DNA of 64,000 nt, from positions 2,903,715 through 2,967,714 of the forward strand of contig NZ_LMGA01000001.1 in NCBI RefSeq assembly GCF_001427025.1. The letters are read 5' to 3'. Every line of letters starts with the position of its first letter. Positions within the stretch are counted from its first letter, which is position 1. The notes beneath the pieces were generated by a model. The model had not been told where the DNA came from. It ran no database searches and worked only from the letters and a program-made list of their open reading frames with translations. A program made the translations under genes and the position numbers. Positions 18,447 through 28,774 of this stretch are shown piece by piece. The DNA is from Mesorhizobium sp. Root554. GTDB taxonomy: Bacteria; Pseudomonadota; Alphaproteobacteria; Rhizobiales; Rhizobiaceae.

Positions 18447-18836
18447 CTATTTTGGTGCGTGCGCGGCAAGCCAATCCTGCATCTGCTTGATCTCGGCCTC
18501 CTGCGCCTTGATCACTGTCTCGGCCAGCTTGCGGATTTCGGGGTCCTTGCCGTGTTCGAGCTCGACCTTGGCCATGTCGATGGCCCCCTGATGGTGCGGA
18601 ATCATGCCACGCACGAAGTCGATATCGGCGTTGCCAGTGTAAGGGATGGCCATGTCGCCATGCATCTTGTCCATCGCCTTCCTGTAGCCCTCGGTCGAGG
18701 GACCATCGGCGGTGGTCGTGGTCATGCCGCTCATATCGTGGCCTTTGTGGTCCTGGGCCGGCGCGGTTTCGAGGAAAAAGGCAAGCAGCATTCCAGCTGC
18801 CATCAGCGCCAGCACGATCTTCTTGAATGGGGTCAT
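18447..18836 (-). CDS. DUF305 family exported protein
   Basis: A 129-residue protein with a signal peptide or N-terminal anchor (residues about 5-27, ending near APAQD), a His/Met-rich stretch (HKGHDMSGM, about residues 30-38) and the DUF305 core with FVRGMIPHHQGAIDMAKVELEHG. DUF305 proteins are four-helix ferritin-like exported proteins often found with copper-resistance genes, and some bind copper. It is 39 bp downstream of copA on the same strand, so it is probably in the same CueR-controlled transcript and may act as a periplasmic copper-binding partner. Confidence 0.85.
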   Translation of the reverse strand: MTPFKKIVLALMAAGMLLAFFLETAPAQDHKGHDMSGMTTTTADGPSTEGYRKAMDKMHGDMAIPYTGNADIDFVRGMIPHHQGAIDMAKVELEHGKDPEIRKLAETVIKAQEAEIKQMQDWLAAHAPK

Positions 18837-18875
18837 GGAGGTTCCTTTCGAGGTTACGTAGCCCCGCCCTGAGGT

Positions 18876-21248
18876 CTATAATTTCAGCGTCCGCAGCCGC
18901 AGCGCATTGCCGATGACCGAGACGGAAGAAAGGCTCATCGCCGCGGCGGCCAGCATTGGCGACAGCAATGCGCCGGTGATCGGATAAAGCACGCCGGCCG
19001 CCACCGGCACGCCCAGCACATTGTAGAGGAAGGCGAAGACCAGGTTCTGGCGGATGTTGCGCAGCGTGCCTTCCGCCAGCCTTCTCGCCCTCACGATGCC
19101 GGCGAGGTCGCCCTTGAGCAGGGTGATGCCGGCGCTTTCCACGGCAACGTCCGCACCCGATCCCATGGCGATGCCGACATCGGCCGTCGCCAGCGCCGGC
19201 GCGTCGTTGACTCCGTCCCCGGCCATGGCGACGATGCCGCCGCGTTGGCGCAGCTCTTCGACAAGGTCGCTTTTCTGCTCGGGCAGCAGGCCGGCGCGCA
19301 TCTGATCGATGCCGAGTTTCGCCGCGACGGCTTTCGCCGTGCGCCAGTTGTCGCCGGTGGCCATCACCACCGTGATACCCCTTTCCTGCAGGGCGCGGAT
19401 CGCCTCGCCGGCGTTCGCCTTGAGCGGATCGGCAACCGCCACGAGACCGGCGAGCCGACCGTCGACAGTGACGAACATGACGGTTTTTCCCTCGGCTTGC
19501 AGCGCCTCCGCCGGGGGGATCATCGGCTGTGCATCGATGCCGAAATCGGCCAGCATCGCCGCGTTGCCGAGCGTCACCTGCCGGTCCGAGACGGTTCCCG
19601 AAACGCCTTTGCCGGTGATCGCTTCGAAATTCCCGGCTTCGCCCGGGCGGACGCCACGTTCCCGCGCGCCATCGACGATGGCTCCCGCCAGCGGATGCTC
19701 GGAGCCGACTTCGAGCCCCGCTGCCAGCGCCAGCAGCTCGTCTTCAGCAATGTCTTGAGCAACCACATCGGTCAGCCGGGGCCGGCCTTCGGTCAGCGTC
19801 CCGGTCTTGTCGACCACCAGCATGTTGACGGAGGCTAGACGTTCGAGCGCCGCGGCATCCTTGACCAGGACGCCGGCATGGGCGCCACGCCCGGTGGCCG
19901 TCATGATCGACATCGGCGTGGCGAGCCCGAGCGCGCAGGGACAGGCGATGATCAGCACCGAAACGGCCGAAGCGATGGCGAAGGCGAGACCCGGACCGAA
20001 CAGCAGCCAAATCAGGAAGGACGCCAACGCCACCAGCGCCACGGCGGGGACGAAATAGAAAGAGACGCGATCGGCCAGCCCCTGGATCGGCGCACGGCTG
20101 CGCTGCGCCTTGGCGACCAACTCGACGATGCGTGCCAGCGTGGTGTCGGCGCCCACCTTTTCGGCCTGCATGATCAGCGAGCCATTCTTGTTCAGCGTTC
20201 CGCCGGTCAGGGCGTCGCCCTCGGTCTTCTCGACCGGAACCGGCTCGCCGGTGATCATCGATTCGTCTACCGAGGAACGCCCCTCGACCACTCTGCCGTC
20301 GACGGGAACGGCTTCACCCGGCCGGATGCGCAGCCGGTCACCGGCTTTCACCTCATCGCGCGGCACATCGGTCTCGGAACCGTCACGGTTAAGCCGCCGC
20401 GCGGTTTTCGGAGCGAGGTCGAGCAAGGCGCGGATCGCCGAGCCGGTTTGCTCGCGCGCCCGCAGTTCCAGCACCTGGCCGAGGAAGACCAGCGCCACGA
20501 TGACCGCAGAGGCCTCGAAATAGACCGGCACCGCGCCGCCATGGCCTCGGATTTCGTGCGGGAAAAGCCCCGGAAACAAGACGGCGACCAGGCTATAGAG
20601 ATAGGCGGCGCCGACGCCGAGCGAAATCAGCGTCCACATGTTCGGACTGCGGTTGACGATGGAAGCCCAGCCGCGCTCGAAAAAGGGCAGCGCCGCCCAC
20701 AGGACCACCGGCGTGGCGAGCACAAGCTCGATCCATACGGCCAGGCCCTCCCCGATCCAACTGCGCGCCGGCAGGCCGAGCATCGGGCCCATGGTCAGGA
20801 GCAGGAGCGGCACTGACAGCGCCGCGCTCACCCAGAAGCGCCGGGTGAAATCGACCAGCTCGGGATTCGGTCCCGCGTCGTCCGCCGGAACCCCCATCGG
20901 TTCCAGGGCCATGCCGCAGATCGGGCATGAACCGGGTTTGTCTCGGATAATCTCCGGATGCATCGGGCAGGTGTATTGCGTTCCTTTCGGCATTGGGGCC
21001 GGGTCCGGTCGCTCGCCCAGATATCTTGTCGGGTCGGCTTCGAATTTCTTCAGGCAGCCTTCGGAGCAGAAGTAGTGTTTTTCTCCGTCGTGATGCAGGA
21101 AATGAGCCGCGGTGGCGGGATCGACAACCATACCGCACACCGGATCGCGTAGGACACTGCTCTCCTTTGCCACGGCTGGATGCGCCGCGCAGCAGGCGCT
21201 GCTTGCGGCATGATGATGATGGGAGTGATCGGACTGGGCCATTGGCAT
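18876..21248 (-). CDS. copA: Copper-translocating P1B-type ATPase with YHS and HMBD N-terminus
   Basis: A 790-residue Cu(I) exporter of the inner membrane. The N-terminus has a His cluster (residues 8-13), a YHS domain (about 34-78, DPVCGM...CSEGC) and a heavy-metal-binding CPMHPEI...CPICGM domain (about 92-116) in place of the usual HMA CxxC domains. The core has TGEP (333-336), the membrane CPC at 436-438, phosphorylation motif DKTGT (480-484), SEHPLAG and [12 protein letters not shown] and MSLSS in the last two helices are the Cu(I) P1B-1 signature. The promoter carries a CueR operator (21268-21298). The ATG at 21248 or 21242 may be used. Confidence 0.94.
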   Translation of the reverse strand: MPMAQSDHSHHHHAASSACCAAHPAVAKESSVLRDPVCGMVVDPATAAHFLHHDGEKHYFCSEGCLKKFEADPTRYLGERPDPAPMPKGTQYTCPMHPEIIRDKPGSCPICGMALEPMGVPADDAGPNPELVDFTRRFWVSAALSVPLLLLTMGPMLGLPARSWIGEGLAVWIELVLATPVVLWAALPFFERGWASIVNRSPNMWTLISLGVGAAYLYSLVAVLFPGLFPHEIRGHGGAVPVYFEASAVIVALVFLGQVLELRAREQTGSAIRALLDLAPKTARRLNRDGSETDVPRDEVKAGDRLRIRPGEAVPVDGRVVEGRSSVDESMITGEPVPVEKTEGDALTGGTLNKNGSLIMQAEKVGADTTLARIVELVAKAQRSRAPIQGLADRVSFYFVPAVALVALASFLIWLLFGPGLAFAIASAVSVLIIACPCALGLATPMSIMTATGRGAHAGVLVKDAAALERLASVNMLVVDKTGTLTEGRPRLTDVVAQDIAEDELLALAAGLEVGSEHPLAGAIVDGARERGVRPGEAGNFEAITGKGVSGTVSDRQVTLGNAAMLADFGIDAQPMIPPAEALQAEGKTVMFVTVDGRLAGLVAVADPLKANAGEAIRALQERGITVVMATGDNWRTAKAVAAKLGIDQMRAGLLPEQKSDLVEELRQRGGIVAMAGDGVNDAPALATADVGIAMGSGADVAVESAGITLLKGDLAGIVRARRLAEGTLRNIRQNLVFAFLYNVLGVPVAAGVLYPITGALLSPMLAAAAMSLSSVSVIGNALRLRTLKL

Positions 21249-21267
21249 CTCGCTGTCGTTTCATCAG

Positions 21268-21298
21268 GAGATAGGGCTTCCAGTTACTGGAAGGTCAA
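21268..21298 (-). promoter_or_regulatory. CueR-type operator/promoter of copA
   Basis: Read on the minus strand: -35 TTGACC (21298-21293), a 19-bp spacer and -10 TATCTC (21273-21268). The spacer holds a perfect palindrome CTTCCAGT-t-ACTGGAAG (21277-21293). A stretched 19-bp spacer with a CCTTCC...GGAAG dyad is the hallmark of MerR-family copper promoters such as enterobacterial copA. The copA ATG lies about 20 bp downstream of the -10. The matching regulator is encoded at 30353. Confidence 0.88.
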
Positions 21299-21393
21299 GG
21301 GCTTAGAATCCTGATGCTTGAATATGAGCTATCGCTAAAATCTTAGCCGTTCCAATAAACGGAATTTAGCCGCCGTAGACTAGGCTCGGCGAA

Positions 21394-22173
21394 ATGAATG
21401 AAATAAAAAAACGTATATTGGCCAAAACCTTGCTGGTCATTGGGCCGGCGGTCATCGCAACGTTTGCACTCTCGTTTTCATTGCGTCTGGCTTTCGGCAT
21501 GCCGATCGACTGGCTGAGTTGGGTCGAATGCGCCGCCATCCCTGTCCTGGTGGGAACGCCGATCGCCGCTTTCATTTTCTCGCAGGCAGAGAGACTTCAG
21601 TCCGCACTTGCAGAACTGGGCGAATCACATCGCAGCCTCGTTGAAACGCATGACACGCTGGCATTCGTTACCGGCCATGACCGGATGACCGGGCTCCCCA
21701 ATCGCGAGGTTTTCCTGCGGCGCGTGGAGGAAGTGCGCCGGCGCGACGAAGCCTACGCGCTTCTTGCTATCGATCCCGACGGCTTCAAGAGCATCAATGA
21801 CCGCTTTGGCTACGCACGGGGTGACGAAGCCCTGATCAGGGTGGCAAAGGCCATCCAGTATGCCGTCCGTCCGGTCGACATCGTTGGCCGCATCGCCGGC
21901 GACGAGTTTGGCGTGTTCCTTGTCTCCGTGGGCCCGGATGAGGCGCAACGGCTGGCCGAACTGATCCGCCGCCAGGTCGAGATCATTCCATGGCATGTCG
22001 ATGGCGCCCGCATGCCCGATGTGAAAGTAAGCGTCGGCGGTGTCCTCATCCCGCGGTGCAGCCCCTTCCGCATCGTCGACGTGCTGCGTCAGGCAGACCG
22101 CCAGATGGAGGATGCCAAACGGCAGGGCGGCAACCGCGTCGCTCTGAACCATGCGCTGCCGGCGGTCGCCTGA
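21394..22173 (+). CDS. Membrane-anchored diguanylate cyclase (GGDEF domain)
   Basis: A 259-residue protein with two N-terminal membrane segments (about residues 10-34 and 44-64), a short coiled linker (65-90) and a GGDEF domain (about 92-255). The active loop reads AGDEF (168-172) instead of GGDEF, a substitution tolerated in many active cyclases, and an inhibitory RxxD I-site (RPVD, 159-162) sits five residues upstream. It should make cyclic di-GMP from GTP at the inner membrane with product inhibition. No periplasmic sensor domain is present beyond a short loop. Divergent from copA. The first 30 bp of the gene are unusually AT-rich. Confidence 0.88.
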   Translation: MNEIKKRILAKTLLVIGPAVIATFALSFSLRLAFGMPIDWLSWVECAAIPVLVGTPIAAFIFSQAERLQSALAELGESHRSLVETHDTLAFVTGHDRMTGLPNREVFLRRVEEVRRRDEAYALLAIDPDGFKSINDRFGYARGDEALIRVAKAIQYAVRPVDIVGRIAGDEFGVFLVSVGPDEAQRLAELIRRQVEIIPWHVDGARMPDVKVSVGGVLIPRCSPFRIVDVLRQADRQMEDAKRQGGNRVALNHALPAVA

Positions 22174-22251
22174 GTTCGTCTTTTTCTGCCCATACCCACG
22201 GACCGGAAAACAGGCTATAGACCGCGCCGGAAAAAGGGTCCGTCCGGCTTT

Positions 22252-25053
22252 ATGGCGAAGATATCTCTCAAGCTAGATCATCTCATCGACGGCGACGCCC
22301 TGCGCCGCGACCTAACGGCGCTGACATCGGCCACCGGCGGCGACGGTGCGGCCGCTTCGGTCCGAGCACAGGTCCTGCAGGCGCTGAAGGAGAGAATGAT
22401 TGCCGGTCGCAAGACCGTCGAGGACATGTTGAAGGAAGATGGCGGCGGCACCGCCTGCGCTGCCCGTCTTTCACATCTGATGGATGAGTTGATCAGGGCG
22501 CTTTACGACTTCGCCGTCACCCACGTCTACCGGGCCCGTAATCCTTCGCTGGGCGAGCGCATCGCCATCGTCGCCGTGGGCGGCTACGGGCGTGGCACAC
22601 TGGCGCCAGGTTCGGATATCGACCTGCTTTTTTTGCTTCCCTCCAAGCAAACGCCCTGGGGTGAGCAGGTCGTCGGATATATCCTGCATATGCTGTGGGA
22701 TCTTGGCCTCAAGGTCGGTCATGCCACCCGCGACATCGAGGACTGCATCCGACTTTCGCTCTCCGACATCACCATCCGCACCTCCATCCTCGAAGCCCGC
22801 TTCTTGTGGGGCGAGGAAAAACTCTACCAGGAGCTTGTCGGGCGTTTCGACCGGGATGTAGTGCGGCCCACCGGGCCGGAATTCGTCCAGGCCAAGCTTG
22901 CCGAACGCGACGACCGCCACGCCAAGGCCGGCGAAAGCCGCTATCTGGTCGAGCCCAACGTCAAGGATGGCAAGGGCGGACTGCGCGATCTGCAGACGCT
23001 GTTCTGGATCGGCAAGTATTTCTACCGCGTCCGCACCGGCGAGGAATTGGTCGACAAGGCCGTCTTCACGGACGCCGAATACCGCTCATTCCTGAAGGCC
23101 GAGGATTTCCTCTGGGCGGTGCGCTGCCACATGCACTTCCTGACAGGAAAAGCGGAGGAGCGGCTGCATTTCGACATCCAGCGCGAAATCGCCGAACGCC
23201 TTGGCTATACCAGCCATCCCGGACTGTCGGCGGTCGAACGCTTCATGAAGCATTATTTCCTCGTCGCCAAGGAAGTGGGTGATCTGACCCGAATCTTCTG
23301 CGCAGCACTTGAGGAGGAACAGGCCAAGCATGTGCCCGGCTTCAACCGCATTTTCCAGACCTTCCAGCGGCGCAAGCGCAAGCTGGCCGGTACCGCCGAC
23401 TTCATCGTCGACAATCACCGCATCAACGTCGCTGACGACAAGGTTTTCGAGCGCGACCCGGTCAATCTGCTGCGGCTGTTCTGGCTGGCGGACAAGCACG
23501 GGCTGGAGTTCCATCCCGACGCGCTAAAGCTGCTCACCCGCTCGTTGAAACTGGTGGACCGGGCGTTGCGACGCGCCCCGGAGGCAAACCGCCTGTTTCT
23601 CGATATCCTGACTTCGGACCGCAATCCGGAACTCAATTTGCGGCGCATGAACGAAGCCGGGCTGCTCGGCAAGCTGATCCCGGATTTTGGCAAGATCGTC
23701 GCGATGATGCAGTTCAACATGTATCATCACTACACGGTGGACGAGCACCTCATACGCTGCATCGGCGTGCTGTCCGAGATCGAGCACGGCGACAGCAAGA
23801 AAATACATCCGCTTTCGCACGCATTGATGCCTGGATTGAAGGGCAGCCGCGAAATGCTCTATGTCGCGGTTCTGCTGCACGATATCGCCAAGGGCCGCCC
23901 TGAGGATCATTCGGAGGCTGGCGCCAGGATCGCACGGCGCATCTGCCCGCATATGGGCCTGTCTGCCGCCGACACCGAGACCGTCGTCTGGCTGGTCGAA
24001 AATCATCTCTTGATGTCGATGACCGCCCAGACGCGCGACCTCAACGACCGCAAGACCATCGACGATTTCGCCTCCGTCGTTCAGACGGTGGACAGGCTCA
24101 AGTTCCTGCTCATCCTCACTGTCTGCGACATACGCGGCGTCGGTCCCGGTGTCTGGAACGGCTGGAAGGGCCAGCTGCTCAGGACGCTTTACTATGAGAC
24201 GGAACTCGCCCTCACCGGCGGCTTCTCGGAAGTGTCCCGCGCCGAACGGGCATCGGTCGCGCGCGAAAAGCTGGCTGAGGGCCTGTCCGGCTGGCCGGAT
24301 GCGGAACGCCATCGGGTCGTCGGGCTCCACTACGAGAATTATCTTCTGGCGGTCGATCTGGCCGACCAGCTGCGCCATGCCGAGTTCATCCGCGAGGCCG
24401 ACGGTGCCGGCAGGAAGCTCGCCACCATGGTGAAGACGCATCAGTTCGAGGCAGTCACCGAGATCACCGTGCTGGCGCCGGACCATCCGCGCCTTTTATC
24501 CGTCATCGCCGGGGCTTGCGTCGCGGCGGGCGGCAATATCGTCGATGCCCAGATCTTCACGACGTCCGACGGCCGGGCGCTCGACTCCATCCTCATCAGT
24601 CGTGAATTCGATCGCGATGAAGACGAACGCCGCCGCGCCGAGCGGGTCGGCAAGCTGATCGAGGACGTGCTTTCCGGCCGGGCCTGGCTGCCGGAGATGA
24701 TCGAGAAACGCACCAAGCCGAAGCGCGGCGCCAAGGTGTTCCGCATTCCGCCCCGCGCCGAGGTCCGCAACGCCCTGTCGAACCGCTTCTCCGTCATCGA
24801 GGTCGAGGGTCTCGACAGGCCGGGGCTTCTCTCGGAAATCACCGGAACGCTGTCCGATCTCTCGCTCGACATTGCCTCGGCCCATATCACGACGTTCGGC
24901 GAAAAGGTCATCGACACCTTCTACGTCACCGACCTGACTGGCCAGAAGCTTGAAAACTCGGCCCGCGTAAAAACCGTTCGCGACCGGCTGACAGCGGTGC
25001 TGGAGGATGCGGTCCCCCAGCGCGCCGGCAAGGCCAGGGCGGCGGCGGAATGA
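22252..25053 (+). CDS. glnD: [Protein-PII] uridylyltransferase/uridylyl-removing enzyme
   Basis: A 933-residue nitrogen sensor that uridylylates PII under nitrogen limitation and removes UMP when glutamine is high. Domains in order: nucleotidyltransferase ([19 protein letters not shown], about residues 107-125), GlnD helical domain, HD hydrolase domain ([14 protein letters not shown], about 542-555) and two C-terminal ACT domains (about 740-820 and 850-925) that sense glutamine. Full length for rhizobial GlnD. The ATG at 22252 follows the diguanylate cyclase by 78 bp. murJ follows after a 229-bp gap occupied by repeats. Confidence 0.96.
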   Translation: MAKISLKLDHLIDGDALRRDLTALTSATGGDGAAASVRAQVLQALKERMIAGRKTVEDMLKEDGGGTACAARLSHLMDELIRALYDFAVTHVYRARNPSLGERIAIVAVGGYGRGTLAPGSDIDLLFLLPSKQTPWGEQVVGYILHMLWDLGLKVGHATRDIEDCIRLSLSDITIRTSILEARFLWGEEKLYQELVGRFDRDVVRPTGPEFVQAKLAERDDRHAKAGESRYLVEPNVKDGKGGLRDLQTLFWIGKYFYRVRTGEELVDKAVFTDAEYRSFLKAEDFLWAVRCHMHFLTGKAEERLHFDIQREIAERLGYTSHPGLSAVERFMKHYFLVAKEVGDLTRIFCAALEEEQAKHVPGFNRIFQTFQRRKRKLAGTADFIVDNHRINVADDKVFERDPVNLLRLFWLADKHGLEFHPDALKLLTRSLKLVDRALRRAPEANRLFLDILTSDRNPELNLRRMNEAGLLGKLIPDFGKIVAMMQFNMYHHYTVDEHLIRCIGVLSEIEHGDSKKIHPLSHALMPGLKGSREMLYVAVLLHDIAKGRPEDHSEAGARIARRICPHMGLSAADTETVVWLVENHLLMSMTAQTRDLNDRKTIDDFASVVQTVDRLKFLLILTVCDIRGVGPGVWNGWKGQLLRTLYYETELALTGGFSEVSRAERASVAREKLAEGLSGWPDAERHRVVGLHYENYLLAVDLADQLRHAEFIREADGAGRKLATMVKTHQFEAVTEITVLAPDHPRLLSVIAGACVAAGGNIVDAQIFTTSDGRALDSILISREFDRDEDERRRAERVGKLIEDVLSGRAWLPEMIEKRTKPKRGAKVFRIPPRAEVRNALSNRFSVIEVEGLDRPGLLSEITGTLSDLSLDIASAHITTFGEKVIDTFYVTDLTGQKLENSARVKTVRDRLTAVLEDAVPQRAGKARAAAE

Positions 25054-25055
25054 GG

Positions 25056-25130
25056 GTGCGTCTTTCGAGGCTCGTCCGCCCGTCGATGCGGCCGCCCGAC
25101 GCGTGCCGTGCGCGCACGCACCTCAGGATC
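25056..25130 (-). repeat. Intergenic palindromic repeat, inverted copy 1 (glnD side)
   Basis: Starts two bases after the glnD stop. GTGCGTCTTTCGAGGCTCG (25056-25074) matches, with one mismatch, the reverse complement of 25263-25281; CACCTCAGGAT near 25119-25129 matches the other end of copy 2 in inverted sense. The interior is longer and different, as in a diverged copy of the CCTCATCCTGAGG...GCCTCGAAGGA element common in alphaproteobacterial intergenic regions. Confidence 0.7.
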
Positions 25131-25238
25131 GGGGCTGTTTGTTCTCTACGCCGGCAAATCTTCGTAGGCTTTTCAGGGCTTGAATCGAAGGGCGGAGGCA
25201 ACGCCCGCTGCAAGCTCTACGCGAAGCGCATCAACAGT

Positions 25239-25281
25239 CCTCATCCTGAGGCGCGAACGGAGCGAGCCTCGAAGGACGCAC
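25239..25281 (+). repeat. Intergenic palindromic repeat, copy 2, at the murJ start
   Basis: A 43-bp element beginning CCTCATCCTGAGG and ending GCCTCGAAGGACGCAC. It is itself an imperfect palindrome (TCCTGAGGC with GCCTCgaAGGA). It ends one base before the murJ ATG (25283), and its terminal GAAGGA (25271-25276) lies six bases from that ATG, so the repeat appears to supply the ribosome-binding site. Confidence 0.8.
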
Positions 25282-25282
25282 T

Positions 25283-26869
25283 ATGAGCCTCGTCAGAAAA
25301 TTTGCCACGGTCGCATCCGGCACGCTGATGAGCCGGATTCTCGGGTTCACCCGCGAAATGCTGATGGCGGCGGCGCTTGGCACCGGTCCGATCGCCGACG
25401 CCTTCAATGCCGCTTTCCAGTTCCCCAACACCTTTCGCCGGCTGTTCGCGGAAGGCGCGTTCAACGCTGCCTTCGTGCCGCTCTTCTCCAAGGAAATCGA
25501 AGCCCACGGCCTCGAAGGGGCGAAGCGTTTTTCCGAGGAGGTCTTCGGCGTTTTGTTCAGCGCGCTCCTGGCGCTGACCATCGTCATGGAACTGGCGATG
25601 CCGCTGATCGTCCGCTACGCCGTTGCGCCGGGCTTTGCCGACACGCCCGACAAGTTCGCCATGACGGTGACGCTGGCGACCATCATGTTCCCCTATCTGA
25701 TCTGCATGTCGCTGGGGGCGATGATGGCCGGCATGCTGAATTCGCTGCGCCGCTATTTCGCCGCCGCGGTCGCGCCGGTGTTTCTCAACGTCATTCTCAT
25801 CGCTGTTCTGGCCTATGCCTGGTATGACGGCCAGGACGCCATCCGCGTCGGCTATGCCTTGTCATGGGGCGTGCTGGCGGCCGGCCTGGTCCAACTCGCC
25901 ATCGTCTGGGTCGCTGTGCGCCATGCCGGCATTTCCATCGGCTTTCGCATGCCTCGCATGACGCCCAACGTCAAACGGCTGCTGGTGCTGGCGTTTCCGG
26001 CGGCGATCACCGGCGGCATCACCCAGATCAACCAGCTCATCGGTACTGCCATCGCCTCGGGGCAGGACAGCGCGGTGTCGTCGCTCGCCTATGCCGATCG
26101 CATTTACCAGTTGCCGCTTGGCGTCGTCGGCATCGCGGTGGCCATCGTGCTCCTGCCGGAACTGTCGCGGGCGCTGAAGGCGGGCAATGTGGTCGAGGCC
26201 GCAAATCTGCAGAACCGGTCGGTCGAATTCACCCTCTTCATGACACTCCCGGCAGCGGCAGCGCTTCTGGTCATGTCGGAACCCATCGTGCGGCTGCTTT
26301 ATGAACGCGGCGCCTTCGCCGCCAACAATTCGACGCCGACCGTGGCCGCCATCCTGGCCATCTTCGGGCTGGGACTTCCGGCCTTCGTGCTCATCAAGGC
26401 GTTCACGCCGGGCTATTTCGCCCGCGAGGATACGCGCACGCCAATGGTCTTTGCCGCCATATCGGTCGCCGTCAACGTCGCTACCGCGCTCACCCTGTTT
26501 CCGTCCATGGGCGCGCCGGGCATTGCCGTCGCCTCGGCGGCGGCCGGCTGGGTCAACGCGGCGCTTCTGCTCGGTGTGCTGGTCCGGCGCGGTCACTGGG
26601 GCAGGGACGTGCCGCTGCTCAAGCGCATACCGCGCCTTCTGCTATCGGCCGCTCTGATGGGCGTGGCATTGTGGTTCGGCCAAGACTGGCTGGCGCCGCA
26701 ACTGGCTTCATCCGCCCCGCTTCTGACCAAGGCGGTGGCGCTCGCACTGCTTTCCGGAGCCGGCGCCATTCTCTATTTCGCGCTTGCCTTCCTCACAGGG
26801 GGCGCCGATTTCGGCATGATCAGAAGAAATGTGAAGCGGGGGGCCAAGGCCGCCGAACCACCGCCGTAA
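25283..26869 (+). CDS. murJ: Lipid II flippase MurJ (MviN)
   Basis: A 528-residue inner-membrane protein of the MOP exporter superfamily with about 14 hydrophobic helices. The N-terminal [20 protein letters not shown] and [19 protein letters not shown] segments are the MurJ signature. It flips undecaprenyl-linked peptidoglycan precursor to the periplasm. The start ATG is spaced six bases from a GAAGGA that belongs to an intergenic repeat. It sits in the conserved glnD-murJ-trpS-usp-nfu order. Confidence 0.95.
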   Translation: MSLVRKFATVASGTLMSRILGFTREMLMAAALGTGPIADAFNAAFQFPNTFRRLFAEGAFNAAFVPLFSKEIEAHGLEGAKRFSEEVFGVLFSALLALTIVMELAMPLIVRYAVAPGFADTPDKFAMTVTLATIMFPYLICMSLGAMMAGMLNSLRRYFAAAVAPVFLNVILIAVLAYAWYDGQDAIRVGYALSWGVLAAGLVQLAIVWVAVRHAGISIGFRMPRMTPNVKRLLVLAFPAAITGGITQINQLIGTAIASGQDSAVSSLAYADRIYQLPLGVVGIAVAIVLLPELSRALKAGNVVEAANLQNRSVEFTLFMTLPAAAALLVMSEPIVRLLYERGAFAANNSTPTVAAILAIFGLGLPAFVLIKAFTPGYFAREDTRTPMVFAAISVAVNVATALTLFPSMGAPGIAVASAAAGWVNAALLLGVLVRRGHWGRDVPLLKRIPRLLLSAALMGVALWFGQDWLAPQLASSAPLLTKAVALALLSGAGAILYFALAFLTGGADFGMIRRNVKRGAKAAEPPP

Positions 26870-27015
26870 ACCACGGATATCTTGCCTATGGCTGCGTCAT
26901 CGGTCATAAGCGCGTCCGAATTTGCCCACCGGGTTCCAGCAGCGTGGCCGTCGAAAAGTGTCAAACTTCTCGGGGTCATGCTCGACCGGCCCTCCATAAG
27001 CCAGGGAAAACAATC

Positions 27016-28089
27016 ATGCCCTCCAGTCCTTTCCGGGAACTCGTGTTTTCCGGCGTGCAGCCGACCGGAAATCTGCATCTCGGCAACTATCTCGGCGCCA
27101 TCAAGCAGTTCGTCGCGCTGCAGGAAAAGTCCGATTGCATCTACTGCGTCGTCGATCTGCATTCGCTCACAGCACAGCTGGTGCACAAGGATCTGCAGGA
27201 CCAGACACGCTCGATCACCGCCGCCTTTCTGGCATCGGGCATCGACCCCAAAAAGCACATCGTCTTCAACCAGTCGCGGGTGATGCAGCACGCCGAACTC
27301 GCCTGGATATTCAATTGCGTGGCCCGCATCGGCTGGATGAACCGCATGACGCAGTTCAAGGACAAGGCCGGCAAGGACCGCGAGAACGCCTCGCTCGGCC
27401 TGCTCGCCTATCCGAGCCTGATGGCCGCAGACATTTTGGTCTACCGCGCTACCCACGTGCCGGTGGGCGACGACCAGAAGCAGCATCTGGAGCTGACCCG
27501 CGACATCGCCCAGAAGTTCAACAACGACTTTTCCGGCCGCATCGCCGACCTCGGCCTTGGGGTCGAGATGCAGGTCGGCGACGAGACGGTCAACGGCTTT
27601 TTCCCGATCACCGAGCCTGTCATCGGCGGTCCGGCGACGCGCATCATGTCGCTGCGCGACGGAGCGAAGAAGATGTCAAAGTCCGATCCCTCCGACCTGT
27701 CGCGCATCAACCTGACCGACGATGCCGACACCATTTCCAAGAAGATCCGCAAGGCCAAGACCGACCCGGATGCGCTGCCGAGCGAGCCGGACGGTCTTGC
27801 CGGCCGGCCCGAGGCGGAGAATCTGGTGGGCATCTATGCCGGTCTCGCCGACATCTCGAAGGAAGCGGTGCTGAAGGAATTCGGCGGCCGTCAATTCTCG
27901 GAGTTCAAGCCGGCCCTGGCCGACCTGGCGGTGGAGAGAATGGCGCCGGTGGCAGCCGAGATGCGGCGCATTTCAGCCGATCCGGCCTTTGTCGATGCCG
28001 TTCTGAAGGATGGCGGCGAACGGGCCGGCGCCCTTGCCGAAGCCACCATGAAGCACGTGCGCGACATCGTCGGGCTGCTGCAGGGTTAG
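27016..28089 (+). CDS. trpS: Tryptophanyl-tRNA synthetase
   Basis: A 357-residue class I aminoacyl-tRNA synthetase that charges tRNA-Trp. The HIGH-type motif is HLGN (residues 21-24, after SGVQPTGNL) and the KMSKS motif is intact (about residue 217, in GAKKMSKSD). The frame is open from 26671, but the ATG at 27016 gives the standard N-terminus; CAGGGAAAA upstream is a moderate ribosome-binding site. It follows murJ by 146 bp in the same orientation. Confidence 0.96.
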   Translation: MPSSPFRELVFSGVQPTGNLHLGNYLGAIKQFVALQEKSDCIYCVVDLHSLTAQLVHKDLQDQTRSITAAFLASGIDPKKHIVFNQSRVMQHAELAWIFNCVARIGWMNRMTQFKDKAGKDRENASLGLLAYPSLMAADILVYRATHVPVGDDQKQHLELTRDIAQKFNNDFSGRIADLGLGVEMQVGDETVNGFFPITEPVIGGPATRIMSLRDGAKKMSKSDPSDLSRINLTDDADTISKKIRKAKTDPDALPSEPDGLAGRPEAENLVGIYAGLADISKEAVLKEFGGRQFSEFKPALADLAVERMAPVAAEMRRISADPAFVDAVLKDGGERAGALAEATMKHVRDIVGLLQG

Positions 28090-28161
28090 AAGACACCGCG
28101 GCAACGCTGCTTGCCGCTGAGGGGCGGCAATGGCAGATTGCCCGAAACGGGAAGACAGCCA

Positions 28162-28653
28162 ATGGTTTCAAAACGTCTCAGCCGGGAAGCCGGCCACCGG
28201 CGGAAGTTCCTGGCCATCATCGACGATACGCCCGAATGCGAACGGGCCGTGGTCTATGCATCGAAACGAGCGCAGACCACCAATGGCGTTCTCGTGCTTC
28301 TCTATGTCATCGAGCCGGACGATTTCCAGCACTGGCTCGGCGTCGAGAAGATCATGCGCGAGGAAGCCAATGCCAATGCCCGCGCCGCGCTCGACGGCTA
28401 CGCCACCAAGGTCCGGCAGAAATTGGGCATCGAACCCGAACTCGTGGTGAAGGAGGGCAAGCCGGCCGACGAAATCCACAGACTGATCGAGGAAGATCAG
28501 GACATCGCCATTCTTGTCCTTGCCGCCGGCGCCGGCAAGGAAGGTCCGGGCCCCCTTGTCGCCTCCATCGCCGGCAAGGGCGCGGCTTTTCCGATTCCTG
28601 TCACCGTCGTGCCGCAGAATCTGTCAGACGAGGATCTGGAAAACCTGGCGTAG
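28162..28653 (+). CDS. Universal stress protein (UspA family)
   Basis: A 163-residue single-domain Usp protein: FLAIIDDTPECERAV at the N-terminus and the nucleotide-loop region ILVLAAGAGKEGPGPLV in the second half. The usual ATP-binding G-2x-G-9x-G(S/T) motif is only partly matched, so ATP binding is uncertain. Start chosen at ATG 28162, with GGGAAG upstream; the frame is open to 28111. It lies 72 bp after trpS and before nfu, an order kept in rhizobia. Confidence 0.85.
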   Translation: MVSKRLSREAGHRRKFLAIIDDTPECERAVVYASKRAQTTNGVLVLLYVIEPDDFQHWLGVEKIMREEANANARAALDGYATKVRQKLGIEPELVVKEGKPADEIHRLIEEDQDIAILVLAAGAGKEGPGPLVASIAGKGAAFPIPVTVVPQNLSDEDLENLA

Positions 28654-28695
28654 GGTTCCGACATGATGCGGGACGGTTGCTGAGGCCGTTTCTGC

Positions 28696-28737
28696 TTGAA
28701 GGCCGGACCGATTGGGCTTATTTAGAACTATTCCAAA
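28696..28737 (+). promoter_or_regulatory. nfu promoter overlapped by an Irr-type iron control element
   Basis: -35 TTGAAG (28696-28701), a 17-bp spacer and -10 TATTTA (28719-28724). The sequence TTTAGAACTATTCCAAA (28721-28737) overlaps the -10 and predicted start point. It differs at one position from the rhizobial Irr box (ICE) TTTAGAA-N3-TTCTAAA. A site there should repress, which fits Irr repression of an iron-consuming Fe-S gene when iron is low. The nfu ATG is 37 bp downstream. Confidence 0.7.
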
Positions 28738-28774
28738 CTATTTGGCCCGCCATACGGCAGGCGTGGAGATCAAG

